Shown here: in pieces, positions 43,280 through 51,791 of the stretch
How positions within the stretch are numbered: position 1 is the first letter of the stretch
How the letters are laid out: every line of letters begins with the position of its first letter
NCBI RefSeq assembly: GCF_028369295.1
Contig: NZ_JAQMYP010000027.1
Coordinates: forward strand, 1 to 64,000
DNA from: Streptomyces sp. HD
Lineage (GTDB): Bacteria > Actinomycetota > Actinomycetes > Streptomycetales > Streptomycetaceae
Length of the DNA stretch: 64,000 bases
Reading direction: 5' to 3'
Notes under the pieces: generated by a model
What the model was told of the DNA's origin: nothing
Seen by the model: the letters and a program-made list of their open reading frames with translations, nothing else
Databases searched by the model: none
Program-made: the position numbers and the translations under genes

Positions 43280-44159
43280 ATGAGGGAAGTGCGTACGGCC
43301 TTCCGGCGTTTCTGGCCGCTGACGTGCGGTGATCGCAAGTGGCTGGTGGCCGTCGTGGTCTGCGTCGTCGTCGCCGCGCCGGCCGCTACCGCCTCGATCT
43401 GCTGTTCGCCGAGCTCACCGACAATGCGCTGAAAGCCGGTTCACTGGCGGCCTTCTGGGGTCCGGCGGCGGCCTGGCTGGGCGTCGCGGTACTGGGCGCG
43501 CTCGTCGGGGTATTTCGGCAATTCGCTGGCCACCTGGACCGCCGAGAGATTCGTGCTGCGCCTGCGCGCGAAGGCCTTCCGGCATGTGCAGGACCTCCCC
43601 CCTGACCGACGTACCCCTGGAGTTCCTGCGCGAGAACGTCGCCCTGCTGCCCCAGGAGACGCTGATCCTCAACGGCACCATCCGCGAGAACATCGAGTGC
43701 GGCAGGCCCGGCGCGAGCGACGAGGAGATCGAGCGGGCGGCACGCGCGGCGGCGGCGCACGACTTCGTCGCCGGGCTCCCCGAGGGCTACGACACGCACA
43801 TCGCCCCCGGCACGGCGGCTCTCTCCGGCGGTCAACTGAAGCGGATCGCGATCGCCCGCGCGATGCTGCGCCCCGCCCCCGTCCTGCTCCTGGACGAACC
43901 GACGGCCGGCCTCGACTCGGTGGCCGCGCGTCAGGTCGTCGGGCCCCTGCGACGGCTGATGTCCGGCCGTACGACGATCATGATCACTCACGATCTGAGC
44001 CTGGCCCCGGAGGCCGACCGCATCCTCGTCGTGGACGACGGGCGCCTGGTGGAGGCGGGCACACACACGAAACTGGTGGCTCGGGGCGGGGCGTATGCGC
44101 GGCTGGCGGGGCCGACGCCGGGGGCGTTGACGGAGGAGACGCTGGTTCTCAGGCGTTGA
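43280..44159 (+). pseudogene. Decayed ABC exporter (TM-NBD fusion)
   Basis: A ribosome-binding site and ATG at 43280 open a normal exporter N-terminus (MREVRTAFRRFWPLTCGDRK, then a TM helix). The frame shifts near 43378, continues as LFAELTDNALKAGSLAAFWG in another frame, shifts again near 43512 to NSLATWTAERFVLRLRAKAF, and stops at TGA around 43603. Sequence then resumes inside the nucleotide-binding domain (LRENVALLPQETLILNGTIR, LSGGQLKRIAIARA, VLLLDEPTAGLDS, MITHD). Most of the membrane domain and Walker A are deleted. It cannot make a working transporter. The 3' part from about 43610 still looks open and might be translated. Confidence 0.85.
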
Positions 44160-44237
44160 TCGCTGCGGATTTGCACGTTTGGGTGAGTCGGCGGCAATAC
44201 GAATACCCAGGCGCTGTGGTGTGGCTATGGTGATGTC

Positions 44238-44525
44238 ATGGCAGAGACCACGACTATCCAGGTGTCCCGGCAGGCCCGTGACCATCTTGCCCAGGTGGCC
44301 AAGGAGCGGGGGATGACTTTGGGGCAGCTTGTCGAGCAGCTGGCCTCGGAACAGCCCACGGCGGAGCAGATCGCGGAGCGGGTGGCGGCCGACCGGCAGG
44401 TCGTCCGTGACGTGATCGGTCTCGACATCAGCGACGAGGAGTTCGACAAGGCACCCGACGTGCTGGGCAACATCTACCGGATCGCCGCCGAGAAGGTCCG
44501 CGTGGCGCGTGGAGCGGCTGCGTGA
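44238..44525 (+). CDS. Antitoxin-like protein (ribbon-helix-helix type)
   Basis: A 95-aa protein whose N-terminus (TTIQVSRQARDHLAQVAKER, then GMTLGQLVEQLA) matches the strand-helix-helix pattern of RHH DNA-binding antitoxins. The acidic C-terminal half would bind and neutralise the toxin. Its stop overlaps the start of the PIN-like gene (GTGA). A -10-like TATGGT lies 6 nt before the ATG, so the mRNA may be nearly leaderless. It is presumably autoregulatory. Confidence 0.75.
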   Translation: MAETTTIQVSRQARDHLAQVAKERGMTLGQLVEQLASEQPTAEQIAERVAADRQVVRDVIGLDISDEEFDKAPDVLGNIYRIAAEKVRVARGAAA

Positions 44526-44920
44526 TCATTCTCGACACCGGCGCCACTCGTGCCCTCGCTGATGGGCACAAGACGCTCAACCTTCTCGCCGGGAACATGG
44601 CCCGCACCCCGGGGGACTTCCTCCGCGTTCCGGCCCTCTGCCTCATGCAGGCGGAGTCGGAGGACACGGGGGCCGCACGGCGGGTGCTCGCTTTCTCCTC
44701 CGTCGTCGTCGATCCCCTGGACACCGTGGCATCGGTCAGCGTCGGCACGATGATCCGCGACGGCTTCGGTGGCGCCGACACCTGCCACGCCCTTTACTGC
44801 GCCTTGCCGCGCCCCGAGTTCACCGGGATGTCGATCCTGCTCACCGACCGGGAGCAGAACTACCCGCCCGGAGTGGTCACCGTCGACATCGACTCCCCCG
44901 GCATGCTCGGCTTCCACTGA
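44522..44920 (+). CDS. PIN-like toxin candidate
   Basis: A 132-aa protein starting with the PIN-type motif IILDTGATRALADG (first Asp), with other possible acidic ligands in LMQAESED and in GADTCHAL, and a late LLTDREQ. PIN toxins are Mg-dependent ribonucleases. The match is loose (Thr-Gly replaces the usual Asp-Ser-Ser), so I call it PIN-like only. The 4-bp overlap with the RHH-type gene is the main support for a toxin-antitoxin pair. Position next to a decayed exporter suggests an accessory insertion. Confidence 0.65.
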   Translation: MIILDTGATRALADGHKTLNLLAGNMARTPGDFLRVPALCLMQAESEDTGAARRVLAFSSVVVDPLDTVASVSVGTMIRDGFGGADTCHALYCALPRPEFTGMSILLTDREQNYPPGVVTVDIDSPGMLGFH

Positions 44921-44957
44921 GGCCGGGCACGCCGGGTTCCCCCATCGCTCGTGGGTG

Positions 44958-45734
44958 TCAGACGACGCTGTGGACGCGATACGCGTCGAGCTCGTAGCGG
45001 GCGCCGACGATCGCCAGCTTGCCCGAGGTCACCTTCGCCGCGAGGTCGGGCTCCGCGGCGAGGCGGGCGCGGACGGCCCGTACGTTGGCGTCGATGGTGG
45101 AGTCGACGCGGGCGTCGCCCTGCTGGGTGCGGTCTATGTTCGGTGCTATCTGGTCGGCGATGTACTGGATGTGGGCCGGCAGCCGCTCACCCGACTCGTC
45201 CGCCGCGACGGCGGCCTTCACCGCGCCGCACGACTGGTGACCGAGCACCACGACCAGCGGGATGTCCAGTTCGAGCACGCCGTAGGCGACGCTGCCGAGT
45301 ACGGCCTCGTCCAGGACCTCACCGGCGGAGCGCACCGTCATCAGGTCGCCGAGGCCCTGGTCGAAGACCAGCTCCGGCGGGACGCGGGAGTCGATGCAGC
45401 CGAGGACCACGGCGAACGGGTGCTGACCCGACGTCAGACTCTGCCGCACCGCGGGCGACTCGTCGGGGTGCCGCTCACGGAAGGTGCGCCAGCGCCGGTT
45501 GCCCGCCGCGAGTTCACGCAGGGCCTCGTCCGGGGTGCCGGGCCGGCGGGCGGAGGTGGGGGTGGCGGGGGCCGCGGCGGAGGCGGTCGCGGTGCCGAGT
45601 GCGGCGGTGGTCCCCAGCGCCGCGGCCCCGGTCAGCCCGAACCGCAGGAGTGCGCGGCGGGCGGGCGAGGGGAGAGTGAACCGCTGGTGGGCGGTGGCGG
45701 CCGGAGTGGGGCCGGCTGATCTGTCTGAATTCAC
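44958..45734 (-). CDS. Tat-exported beta-carbonic anhydrase
   Basis: A 258-aa beta-class carbonic anhydrase with zinc ligands Cys and Asp in VVLGCIDSRVPPELVF and His/Cys in VVLGHQSCGAVKA. The first 55 residues contain a twin-arginine signal (ARRALLRFGLTGAAALG, ending ATASAAAP), so it should be folded and exported, which is uncommon for this class. It interconverts CO2 and bicarbonate. The start is a GTG at 45734, preceded by an AT-rich promoter-like stretch. Confidence 0.93.
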   Translation of the reverse strand: MNSDRSAGPTPAATAHQRFTLPSPARRALLRFGLTGAAALGTTAALGTATASAAAPATPTSARRPGTPDEALRELAAGNRRWRTFRERHPDESPAVRQSLTSGQHPFAVVLGCIDSRVPPELVFDQGLGDLMTVRSAGEVLDEAVLGSVAYGVLELDIPLVVVLGHQSCGAVKAAVAADESGERLPAHIQYIADQIAPNIDRTQQGDARVDSTIDANVRAVRARLAAEPDLAAKVTSGKLAIVGARYELDAYRVHSVV

Positions 45735-45993
45735 GGGGTGGAACGTACGCTCGAAACTTCAAATACATTTTCCCCTTGCTGAATCATGGCCGGGCGGGGG
45801 GAACTCATGATCGAGCGTTGGGCCGCTCTTGGTGTTCTCCCGTACCCGGCTTGACCTTTCCTCGCGAACGGCAGATGACGTCCTCCGCGGGCAGCTGACC
45901 GCCGGTCAGACGGGCTGTCACCGTGCGGCCGTCGGCGAAGGCGCCCCAGCCGACGTCAGTCGACGCCACCCGCCTCGGCCGACCGCACGGCAT

Positions 45994-47331
45994 TCACCGC
46001 TGGTCGCGCAAGAACTCCGGGATCTCATCCCGCGTCGGATGGTTCGGCACCGGTGCCGGCCTGTCCCGCAGGAACGCCGTGATGACCGCGGCGGCCCGGT
46101 CGTTGTTGCCGTCCAGGCCGTTCCACATGTGGTGGCCGACTCCGGGCATGTACTGCGTACGCCGCACGGCGGGGTCGTCGGCGAGGACGGCGGTCGCCCA
46201 CTGGCGGACCTGGGAGGAGCACTCGGCGATCATCAGCATCGCGGGCGTCCGGGAGCGCCTCAGCTGCGCGGCGATGGAGGGTGAGTCCCGCACCGTCCGC
46301 TGGACGCGGAGGCTGGCGGCGGGGCTGAACGAGAAGTTCTGCGCACTGTCCTCGACCGGGATGCGGTGGGCGTCCCGCGCGCAGTAGGCGGACGCGGTGT
46401 CGCTGCCGAGGTCGGCGGCGGTGAACGCGTTGACACCCTCGGCCTGTCCGATCAGCCCGCTGTCGGGGGTGAGGAGCCCGAGTCGCATGAGGCCGAACGC
46501 CACGGCGTACCGGGGGACGTACGTCGATCGCGGCCCGGTCATGGCGGGCGCGAGGCCGCGCGCGGACTCCCGCCCCTTGTGCCCGGCGATCCGCGCGGTG
46601 GGGCCGTCCATCGGGCCGGGCTCGGCGACGATCGCCCGGTGCAGGCGCGCGGCGACGCCGGGGTCGGCGAGGGCGCGGGTGAGGACGACTCCGCCCGACG
46701 AGAAGCCGAGGACGTCGGCCTTGCCCTTGTCCAGCCGGCGGATGACGGCGCCGAGGTCACGGACCGACCTGGAGATCGTGTACTGGCTCATGGGGAGCAG
46801 ATCGCTTCGCCCGCCGCCCGCCTGCTCGTAGGCGTAGACGTCGTGGCCCTGCCGTGCCAGGAGTCGCAGGAACCGGTGGTCGAGCAGCGAGATGCCGCGG
46901 ACCGGGCCGCCGTTGAGGTACACGAGCGGGACGGGATGGCGGACGGCGGACTTCGCGGGCGGGTAGTGGTACACCGCGACCCGGCTGCCGGTGTCCAGAC
47001 TCCAGTGCTGCGTGGCCACGAAGGGCAGGTGGGGCGGGTACCGCCGGGCCATGGGCGTGGTCGGGACGCAGACCGACGCCGTCAACGCCGCCGCGATGAC
47101 CACCGGTACGAACGGCACGAGCCGCGCCGCCCGGGTACGGCGCCGACGCCGCCGCCACAGTGCGGCGACAACCCCGACCCCAAGGGCCGCCAGCCATGCG
47201 CCGACCCCCGATCCGGCCCCGTCCGTGAGCACGATCAGGGCGAGAAAGACGACGACCAGCGCCGCGACGGCGGCCAGGGCGAGCAGTAAGCGCCCGGTCG
47301 AGCGAGCGAGGCGTATGGCGAACGTGGACAC
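45994..47331 (-). CDS. Membrane-anchored alpha/beta hydrolase
   Basis: A 445-aa protein. Two or three N-terminal hydrophobic helices (about 12-35, 42-60 and 75-92) precede an alpha/beta hydrolase domain with oxyanion segment YLNGGPVRG, nucleophile Ser in DVLGFSSGGVV and catalytic His in PGVGHHMWNG; these resemble prolyl aminopeptidase-type enzymes. GGAGGT before the GTG at 47331 fixes the start. It is divergent from a TetR gene 91 bp away, which probably represses it. Substrate unknown. Confidence 0.85.
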   Translation of the reverse strand: MSTFAIRLARSTGRLLLALAAVAALVVVFLALIVLTDGAGSGVGAWLAALGVGVVAALWRRRRRRTRAARLVPFVPVVIAAALTASVCVPTTPMARRYPPHLPFVATQHWSLDTGSRVAVYHYPPAKSAVRHPVPLVYLNGGPVRGISLLDHRFLRLLARQGHDVYAYEQAGGGRSDLLPMSQYTISRSVRDLGAVIRRLDKGKADVLGFSSGGVVLTRALADPGVAARLHRAIVAEPGPMDGPTARIAGHKGRESARGLAPAMTGPRSTYVPRYAVAFGLMRLGLLTPDSGLIGQAEGVNAFTAADLGSDTASAYCARDAHRIPVEDSAQNFSFSPAASLRVQRTVRDSPSIAAQLRRSRTPAMLMIAECSSQVRQWATAVLADDPAVRRTQYMPGVGHHMWNGLDGNNDRAAAVITAFLRDRPAPVPNHPTRDEIPEFLRDQR

Positions 47332-47362
47332 GGCGGACCTCCGGTGCGGAACCAAGTTTCCG

Positions 47363-47397
47363 AACGACGTTTCAGAACACTGTTTCAAAACGACGTT
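47363..47397. promoter_or_regulatory. Paired AACGACGTT sites between hydrolase and tetR
   Basis: Two copies of the palindrome AACG-A-CGTT (47363-47371 and 47389-47397), centres 26 bp apart, flank a GTTTC-rich segment. They are probably operators for the divergent TetR protein. A -10-like TAGGCT (47410-47415) follows, 7 nt before the tetR ATG. Confidence 0.62.
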
Positions 47398-47422
47398 ATC
47401 AAAGAAAGGTAGGCTTCTCGCC

Positions 47423-48046
47423 ATGGGTAGGCCGAAGACGAACGACGAGACCGTCAAAGACCGGCTCGTGGAGTGCGCGACCGAGATGCTCGCCACCCAC
47501 CCCCAGGCGTCGGTCACGGTCCGCGCCGTGGCCACGGCCGCCGGGACGTCCACGGCCGCGGTGTACTCCCTGTTCGGCGGCAAGGACGGGCTGATCGCAG
47601 CGGTGCGCGACGAGGCCGTCGCCAGCCTGTTCCGGACCGTGACGGCGGTGCCGGCCACGGCGGATCCCCTCGCCGACCTCTACGCGCTGGCCGCCGCGTA
47701 CCGGCGATGGGGACGCGAACACAGCCACCTGTACTCCGTGCTGTTCGGTGGGGTGCAGTCCTTCAAGCCGTCGGGAGCGGCGGGAGCGATCGGTACCGGC
47801 GACCCCGTCCGGCCCCTCGTCGCGGCGATCGACCGCGCTGTGACGGAGTCCGTCCTCGACGGCGAGGCGACGCCGATCGCCGTCTCGCTCTGGGTGACCC
47901 TGCACGGGCTGGTGACCCTCGAACTCGCCGGGGCCTTCGACGCCCCCACGGCCGATGCCGCGTTCCGGTCGACGATCCACGCCACGCTGCGCGGCTGGAT
48001 GACCCCCGCGAGCTTCCATGAGGCCTTTCTGAGAAACCGGCCGTAG
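47423..48046 (+). CDS. TetR-family repressor
   Basis: A 207-aa TetR protein with HTH segment VTVRAVATAAGTSTAAVYSL and FGGKDGLIAAVRDEA, then a TetR_C-like ligand-binding domain (HSHLYSVLFGG). The ATG at 47423 is chosen from the family alignment and from TAGGCT exactly 7 nt upstream; no Shine-Dalgarno is present, so it is likely leaderless. Its divergent neighbour, the alpha/beta hydrolase, is the likely target. Confidence 0.93.
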   Translation: MGRPKTNDETVKDRLVECATEMLATHPQASVTVRAVATAAGTSTAAVYSLFGGKDGLIAAVRDEAVASLFRTVTAVPATADPLADLYALAAAYRRWGREHSHLYSVLFGGVQSFKPSGAAGAIGTGDPVRPLVAAIDRAVTESVLDGEATPIAVSLWVTLHGLVTLELAGAFDAPTADAAFRSTIHATLRGWMTPASFHEAFLRNRP

Positions 48047-48143
48047 CCCCCAGAAGGGCCTTTACATCGGGCATACGAGCTTCTGCCGGGCTTCTCAGGG
48101 AGCACTCAGGGAGCTCTCATGGTCGGGCGACAAGCTCATTGGC

Positions 48144-49247
48144 ATGACCGAGAGCTTCCGCCGCGACGGCGAGTACGAGCAGTACACGAACCCCTACCGG
48201 GGCGCCCAGCAGCACGCCTCCTCCCCCGTGAACCCCGAGTGGCCGCCCCCGCCGGCGCACCAGCCGACGGCCCAGGCCCACGCCGGGACCGCCACCGGCG
48301 CCCCCACCGGGACCGCCGGCGGAGCCCCCACCGCTCTCCTCACCGAACCCGTCGCCCACCCGCCGAAGGCACGGCGCCGCAACCGCGGTCCCGTCGCCCT
48401 CCTCGCCGCCGTGGCGATAGTCGCCGCCGCGATCGGAGGCGGCACGGCGTACGGCATCCAGGAGCTGACCGGCAACGACACCGTCGCCTCCGCCAGCTCC
48501 ACCAGCACCAACGTCGTCCCCTCCAGCCAGAAGGGCACGGTCTCCGGGGTCGCCAAGGCGGTCAGCCCGAGCATCGTCGAGATCAACGCCCAGTCCAACG
48601 CCGGGTCCTCCACCGGCTCCGGCGTGATCATCACCAGCGACGGCGAGATCATCACCAACAACCACGTCGTCTCCGGCGCCTCGCAGGTCAAGGTGAAGAC
48701 CAGCGACGGCAAGACGTACACCGCCGAGGTCGTCGGCACCGACAGCAGCAAGGACCTCGCCCTGATCAAGCTGCAGAACGCCTCCGGGCTGACCCCGGCC
48801 ACCCTCGGCGACTCCGACGGGGTCAAGGTCGGCGACGAGGTCGTGGCGATCGGCTCCCCCGAGGGCCTCACCGGCACGGTGACCAGCGGCATCGTCTCCG
48901 CGCTCAACCGTGACGTCACCGTCTCCACGGACGAGAGCCAGGGCCGGCAGCAACAGCAGCAGGGCGGCGGCTGGCCGTTCGAGTTCGGCGGTCAGCAGTT
49001 CAACGGCGACACCGGGTCGTCCACGACGACGTACAAGGCGCTCCAGACGGACGCCTCCCTGAACCCCGGCAACTCCGGCGGCGCCCTGATCGACATGAAC
49101 GGCAACATCATCGGCATCAACTCGGCGATGTACTCGGCCGCCGGTTCGAGCTCGTCCAACGCGGGCAGCGTGGGCCTCGGCTTCGCCATCCCCGTCAACA
49201 CCGTCAAGTCCGACCTGGCGAAGCTGCGCTCCGGCTCGCAGAACTGA
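48144..49247 (+). CDS. HtrA/DegP-like serine protease without PDZ domain
   Basis: A 367-aa membrane-anchored trypsin-fold protease: an 85-residue cytoplasmic Pro/Ala-rich N-terminus, one TM helix (LLAAVAIVAAAIGGGTAYG) and an S1C protease domain. The triad is visible (His in ITNNHVV, Asp in DLALIKL, Ser in LNPGNSGGAL). The protein ends 20 residues after the domain (KSDLAKLRSGSQN), so the PDZ domain normal for HtrA is missing. It lies before an OmpR-type two-component system and may belong to its envelope-stress regulon. Confidence 0.92.
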   Translation: MTESFRRDGEYEQYTNPYRGAQQHASSPVNPEWPPPPAHQPTAQAHAGTATGAPTGTAGGAPTALLTEPVAHPPKARRRNRGPVALLAAVAIVAAAIGGGTAYGIQELTGNDTVASASSTSTNVVPSSQKGTVSGVAKAVSPSIVEINAQSNAGSSTGSGVIITSDGEIITNNHVVSGASQVKVKTSDGKTYTAEVVGTDSSKDLALIKLQNASGLTPATLGDSDGVKVGDEVVAIGSPEGLTGTVTSGIVSALNRDVTVSTDESQGRQQQQQGGGWPFEFGGQQFNGDTGSSTTTYKALQTDASLNPGNSGGALIDMNGNIIGINSAMYSAAGSSSSNAGSVGLGFAIPVNTVKSDLAKLRSGSQN

Positions 49248-49283
49248 ACCGGCAGAACGCGGCCGACAGAAGAGGAGTACGTC

Positions 49284-49490
49284 ATGATCACGCAGGTTGA
49301 GCACACCGTGCCCGGCGCCATGACCGCCGTCGCCACCGACGCCGCCGACATCACCCTGGCCCTCGCCGTCGCCGGCGCCCTGCACCCGCCGACGGCCCCG
49401 TCCCGGGCGCCCGAGCTGGCGACGTCCCGCCCGCGCGCGGGTCGCCGGGCCGCCCCGTCCCGCAGCCGTCGCCGTACCGTACGAGGCTGA
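49284..49490 (+). CDS. Small basic protein of unknown function
   Basis: A possible 68-aa protein between the HtrA-like gene and the response regulator. GAGGAG with 6-nt spacing precedes the ATG, better than many neighbours. The N-terminal half is hydrophobic ([20 protein letters not shown]) and the C-terminal half Arg/Pro-rich. I recognise no family. It could be translated with the two-component operon. Confidence 0.45.
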   Translation: MITQVEHTVPGAMTAVATDAADITLALAVAGALHPPTAPSRAPELATSRPRAGRRAAPSRSRRRTVRG

Positions 49491-49569
49491 GAAGGCCGAC
49501 AATCATGCGAGGCTGAAGGCGTCCAGCCGCTCAGCCCTCCGTCCCACCGCACCCGAGGATCCCGAGACC

Positions 49570-50307
49570 ATGAGCCCCGCCGATGGCGACCGTGACCCCC
49601 AGCGCATCCTGATCGTCGACGACGAGCCGGCCGTGCGTGAAGCACTCCAGCGCAGCCTCGCCTTCGAGGGGTACGACACCGAGGTCGCGGTCGACGGCGC
49701 AGACGCCCTGGAGAAGGCGACCGCCTACCGGCCCGACCTGGTCGTCCTCGACATCCAGATGCCCCGCATGGACGGTCTCACCGCCGCGCGCCGCATCCGC
49801 GGAGCCGGTGACACGACGCCGATCCTCATGCTGACCGCCCGCGACACGGTCGGCGACCGCGTGACCGGGCTGGACGCGGGCGCCGACGACTACCTGGTCA
49901 AGCCCTTCGAACTGGACGAACTCTTCGCCCGCGTCCGCGCGCTGCTGCGCCGCAGCTCCTACGCGGCCGCGGCCGGTTCCGGCGCGGTGGAGGAGGACGA
50001 GGCGCTGACCTTCGCCGACCTGCGCATGGACCTCGCGACGCGCGAGGTCACGCGGGGTGGGCGGCCGGTGGAGCTGACCCGTACGGAGTTCACGCTGCTG
50101 GAGATGTTCCTGGCGCATCCGCGCCAGGTGCTGACCCGGGAGCAGATCCTGAAGGCGGTGTGGGGCTTCGACTTCGAGCCGTCGTCCAACTCCCTCGACG
50201 TGTACGTCATGTACCTGCGCCGCAAGACCGAGGCGGCCGGCGAGCCGCGGCTCGTGCACACGGTCCGGGGTGTGGGGTACGTACTGCGACAGGGCGGGGC
50301 GGAGTGA
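49570..50307 (+). CDS. OmpR/PhoB-family response regulator
   Basis: A 245-aa regulator. The receiver domain has acidic residues in [10 protein letters not shown], the phospho-Asp in [14 protein letters not shown], and Lys in [11 protein letters not shown]. The C-terminal winged helix shows [20 protein letters not shown] and [20 protein letters not shown] precedes the ATG. It overlaps the kinase gene by 4 bp. It resembles MprA/CseB-like regulators, consistent with control of the adjacent protease, but that is an inference. Confidence 0.95.
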   Translation: MSPADGDRDPQRILIVDDEPAVREALQRSLAFEGYDTEVAVDGADALEKATAYRPDLVVLDIQMPRMDGLTAARRIRGAGDTTPILMLTARDTVGDRVTGLDAGADDYLVKPFELDELFARVRALLRRSSYAAAAGSGAVEEDEALTFADLRMDLATREVTRGGRPVELTRTEFTLLEMFLAHPRQVLTREQILKAVWGFDFEPSSNSLDVYVMYLRRKTEAAGEPRLVHTVRGVGYVLRQGGAE

Positions 50308-51770
50308 GAAGGGCTCTGCGCCGGTACCGCTCGCTGCCGATCCGGTCACGGCTGGCGCTGCTGGTGGCGGCGGCCGTGGCGTTCGCGGTGGCGGCTGTGT
50401 CGGTGACGTGCTGGTTCATCGTGCAGGGCAAGCTTTACGGGCAGCTCGACGACAACCTGGAGCAGGTGGCGGAGAAGCCGCAGCCGTTGCCCGGAGTCGT
50501 GGCCACGCTCACCGAGTGCCCCAAGAAACCGCAGGAGAACCGCAATACGCTGGGGGCCCGGGACACGATCTACCTCCAGCTGGTGAAGGCCGACGGCACG
50601 GCGTGCGTCTCCTCGAACTCCGAGGGAACCGTCAGGACCACCAACTCCGACAAGCAGGTCGTCGCCGACGCGGGCAACAGCACGAGCACCCGCAACGGCA
50701 CTGACGAGGACGGCAACTCCGTACGGGTGCTGACCACGCCTCTGTATGTCAACGCTCAGGGAATGGGCTCCGATCGTCAGCTGTACCCCGACGCCGCCCT
50801 CATGATCGCCGTCCCTCTCAAGAGCACCGAGTCCACCCTCAACGAACTGGCCCTCATCCTCCTCTTCGTCTCCGGCGTCGGAGTGCTCGGCGCAGGCGCC
50901 GCCGGTCTGGCGGTGGCCCGTGCGGGCCTGCGCCCCGTCGACAAACTCACCGAGGCCGTCGAACACGTGGCCCGCACCGAGGACTTGAACATCCGCATCC
51001 CGGTCGAGGACGACTCCGAGGACGAGGTGGCCCGGCTCTCCCGCTCCTTCAACTCCATGACCTCCGCCCTGGCCAGCTCCCGCGAACTCCAGCAGCAGCT
51101 CATCGCGGACGCCGGCCACGAACTCCGCACCCCCCTCACCTCCCTCCGCACCAACATCGAACTCCTCTCCCGCAGCGAGGAGACCGGCCGCCCGATCCCG
51201 GAGGCGGACCGCAAGGCCCTGCTCGCCTCGGTGAAGGCGCAGATGACGGAACTGGCGTCCCTGATCGGCGACCTGCAGGAACTGTCCCGTGCGGAGAGTC
51301 AGCGGGGCGAGCGCGTCCAGGTGATCTCGCTGGAGGACACGGTGGAGGCGGCCCTGCGCCGGGCACGGTTGCGCGGACCGGAGCTGACGATCAACGCCGA
51401 CCTCCAGTCCTGGTACGTCCGCGCGGAACCGACGGCCCTGGAGCGCGCGGTGGTCAACGTCCTGGACAACGCGGTGAAGTTCAGCCCCGAGGGCGGCACG
51501 ATCGAGGTGCGACTCGCCGACGGCGTCCTCACCGTCCGCGACCACGGCCCCGGCATCCCCGCCGAGGAACTCCCTCACGTCTTCGACCGCTTCTGGCGCT
51601 CCCCGAGCGCCCGCGCCCTGCCGGGCTCGGGGCTGGGCCTGTCGATCGTGGTCCGTACGGTCGAGCAGGCGGGCGGGCAGGTGTCCCTGGCCCGCGCGGA
51701 GGGCGGCGGCACCGTGGCGACCGTACGTCTGCCGGGGGCGCCCACGCCTCCGCCCGCCGAGCCGCAGTAG
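50304..51770 (+). CDS. Sensor histidine kinase (HAMP-HisKA)
   Basis: A 488-aa kinase from the GTG at 50304, which overlaps the regulator stop. TM1 (about 15-37) and TM2 (about 180-205) enclose an extracytoplasmic sensor domain of about 140 residues with two Cys. HAMP, HisKA ([20 protein letters not shown]) and HATPase_c ([42 protein letters not shown]) follow. The architecture matches MprB-like envelope-stress kinases. The stop codon lies in a 10-bp tandem repeat. Confidence 0.94.
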   Translation: MRRALRRYRSLPIRSRLALLVAAAVAFAVAAVSVTCWFIVQGKLYGQLDDNLEQVAEKPQPLPGVVATLTECPKKPQENRNTLGARDTIYLQLVKADGTACVSSNSEGTVRTTNSDKQVVADAGNSTSTRNGTDEDGNSVRVLTTPLYVNAQGMGSDRQLYPDAALMIAVPLKSTESTLNELALILLFVSGVGVLGAGAAGLAVARAGLRPVDKLTEAVEHVARTEDLNIRIPVEDDSEDEVARLSRSFNSMTSALASSRELQQQLIADAGHELRTPLTSLRTNIELLSRSEETGRPIPEADRKALLASVKAQMTELASLIGDLQELSRAESQRGERVQVISLEDTVEAALRRARLRGPELTINADLQSWYVRAEPTALERAVVNVLDNAVKFSPEGGTIEVRLADGVLTVRDHGPGIPAEELPHVFDRFWRSPSARALPGSGLGLSIVVRTVEQAGGQVSLARAEGGGTVATVRLPGAPTPPPAEPQ

Positions 51771-51790
51771 GTCGCAGCAGGTCGCAGCAG
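51761..51790. repeat. 10-bp tandem repeat spanning the kinase stop codon
   Basis: Two perfect GTCGCAGCAG units (51771-51790) follow a variant unit GCCGCAGTAG (51761-51770) that contains the kinase stop codon. The repeat ends 1 bp before the convergent SDR stop codon. Confidence 0.75.
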
Positions 51791-51791
51791 G

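Noticed and set aside
49992-51578. Long leftward frame opposite the OmpR-type kinase
   Set aside because: Antisense to a clear histidine kinase; lacks motifs.
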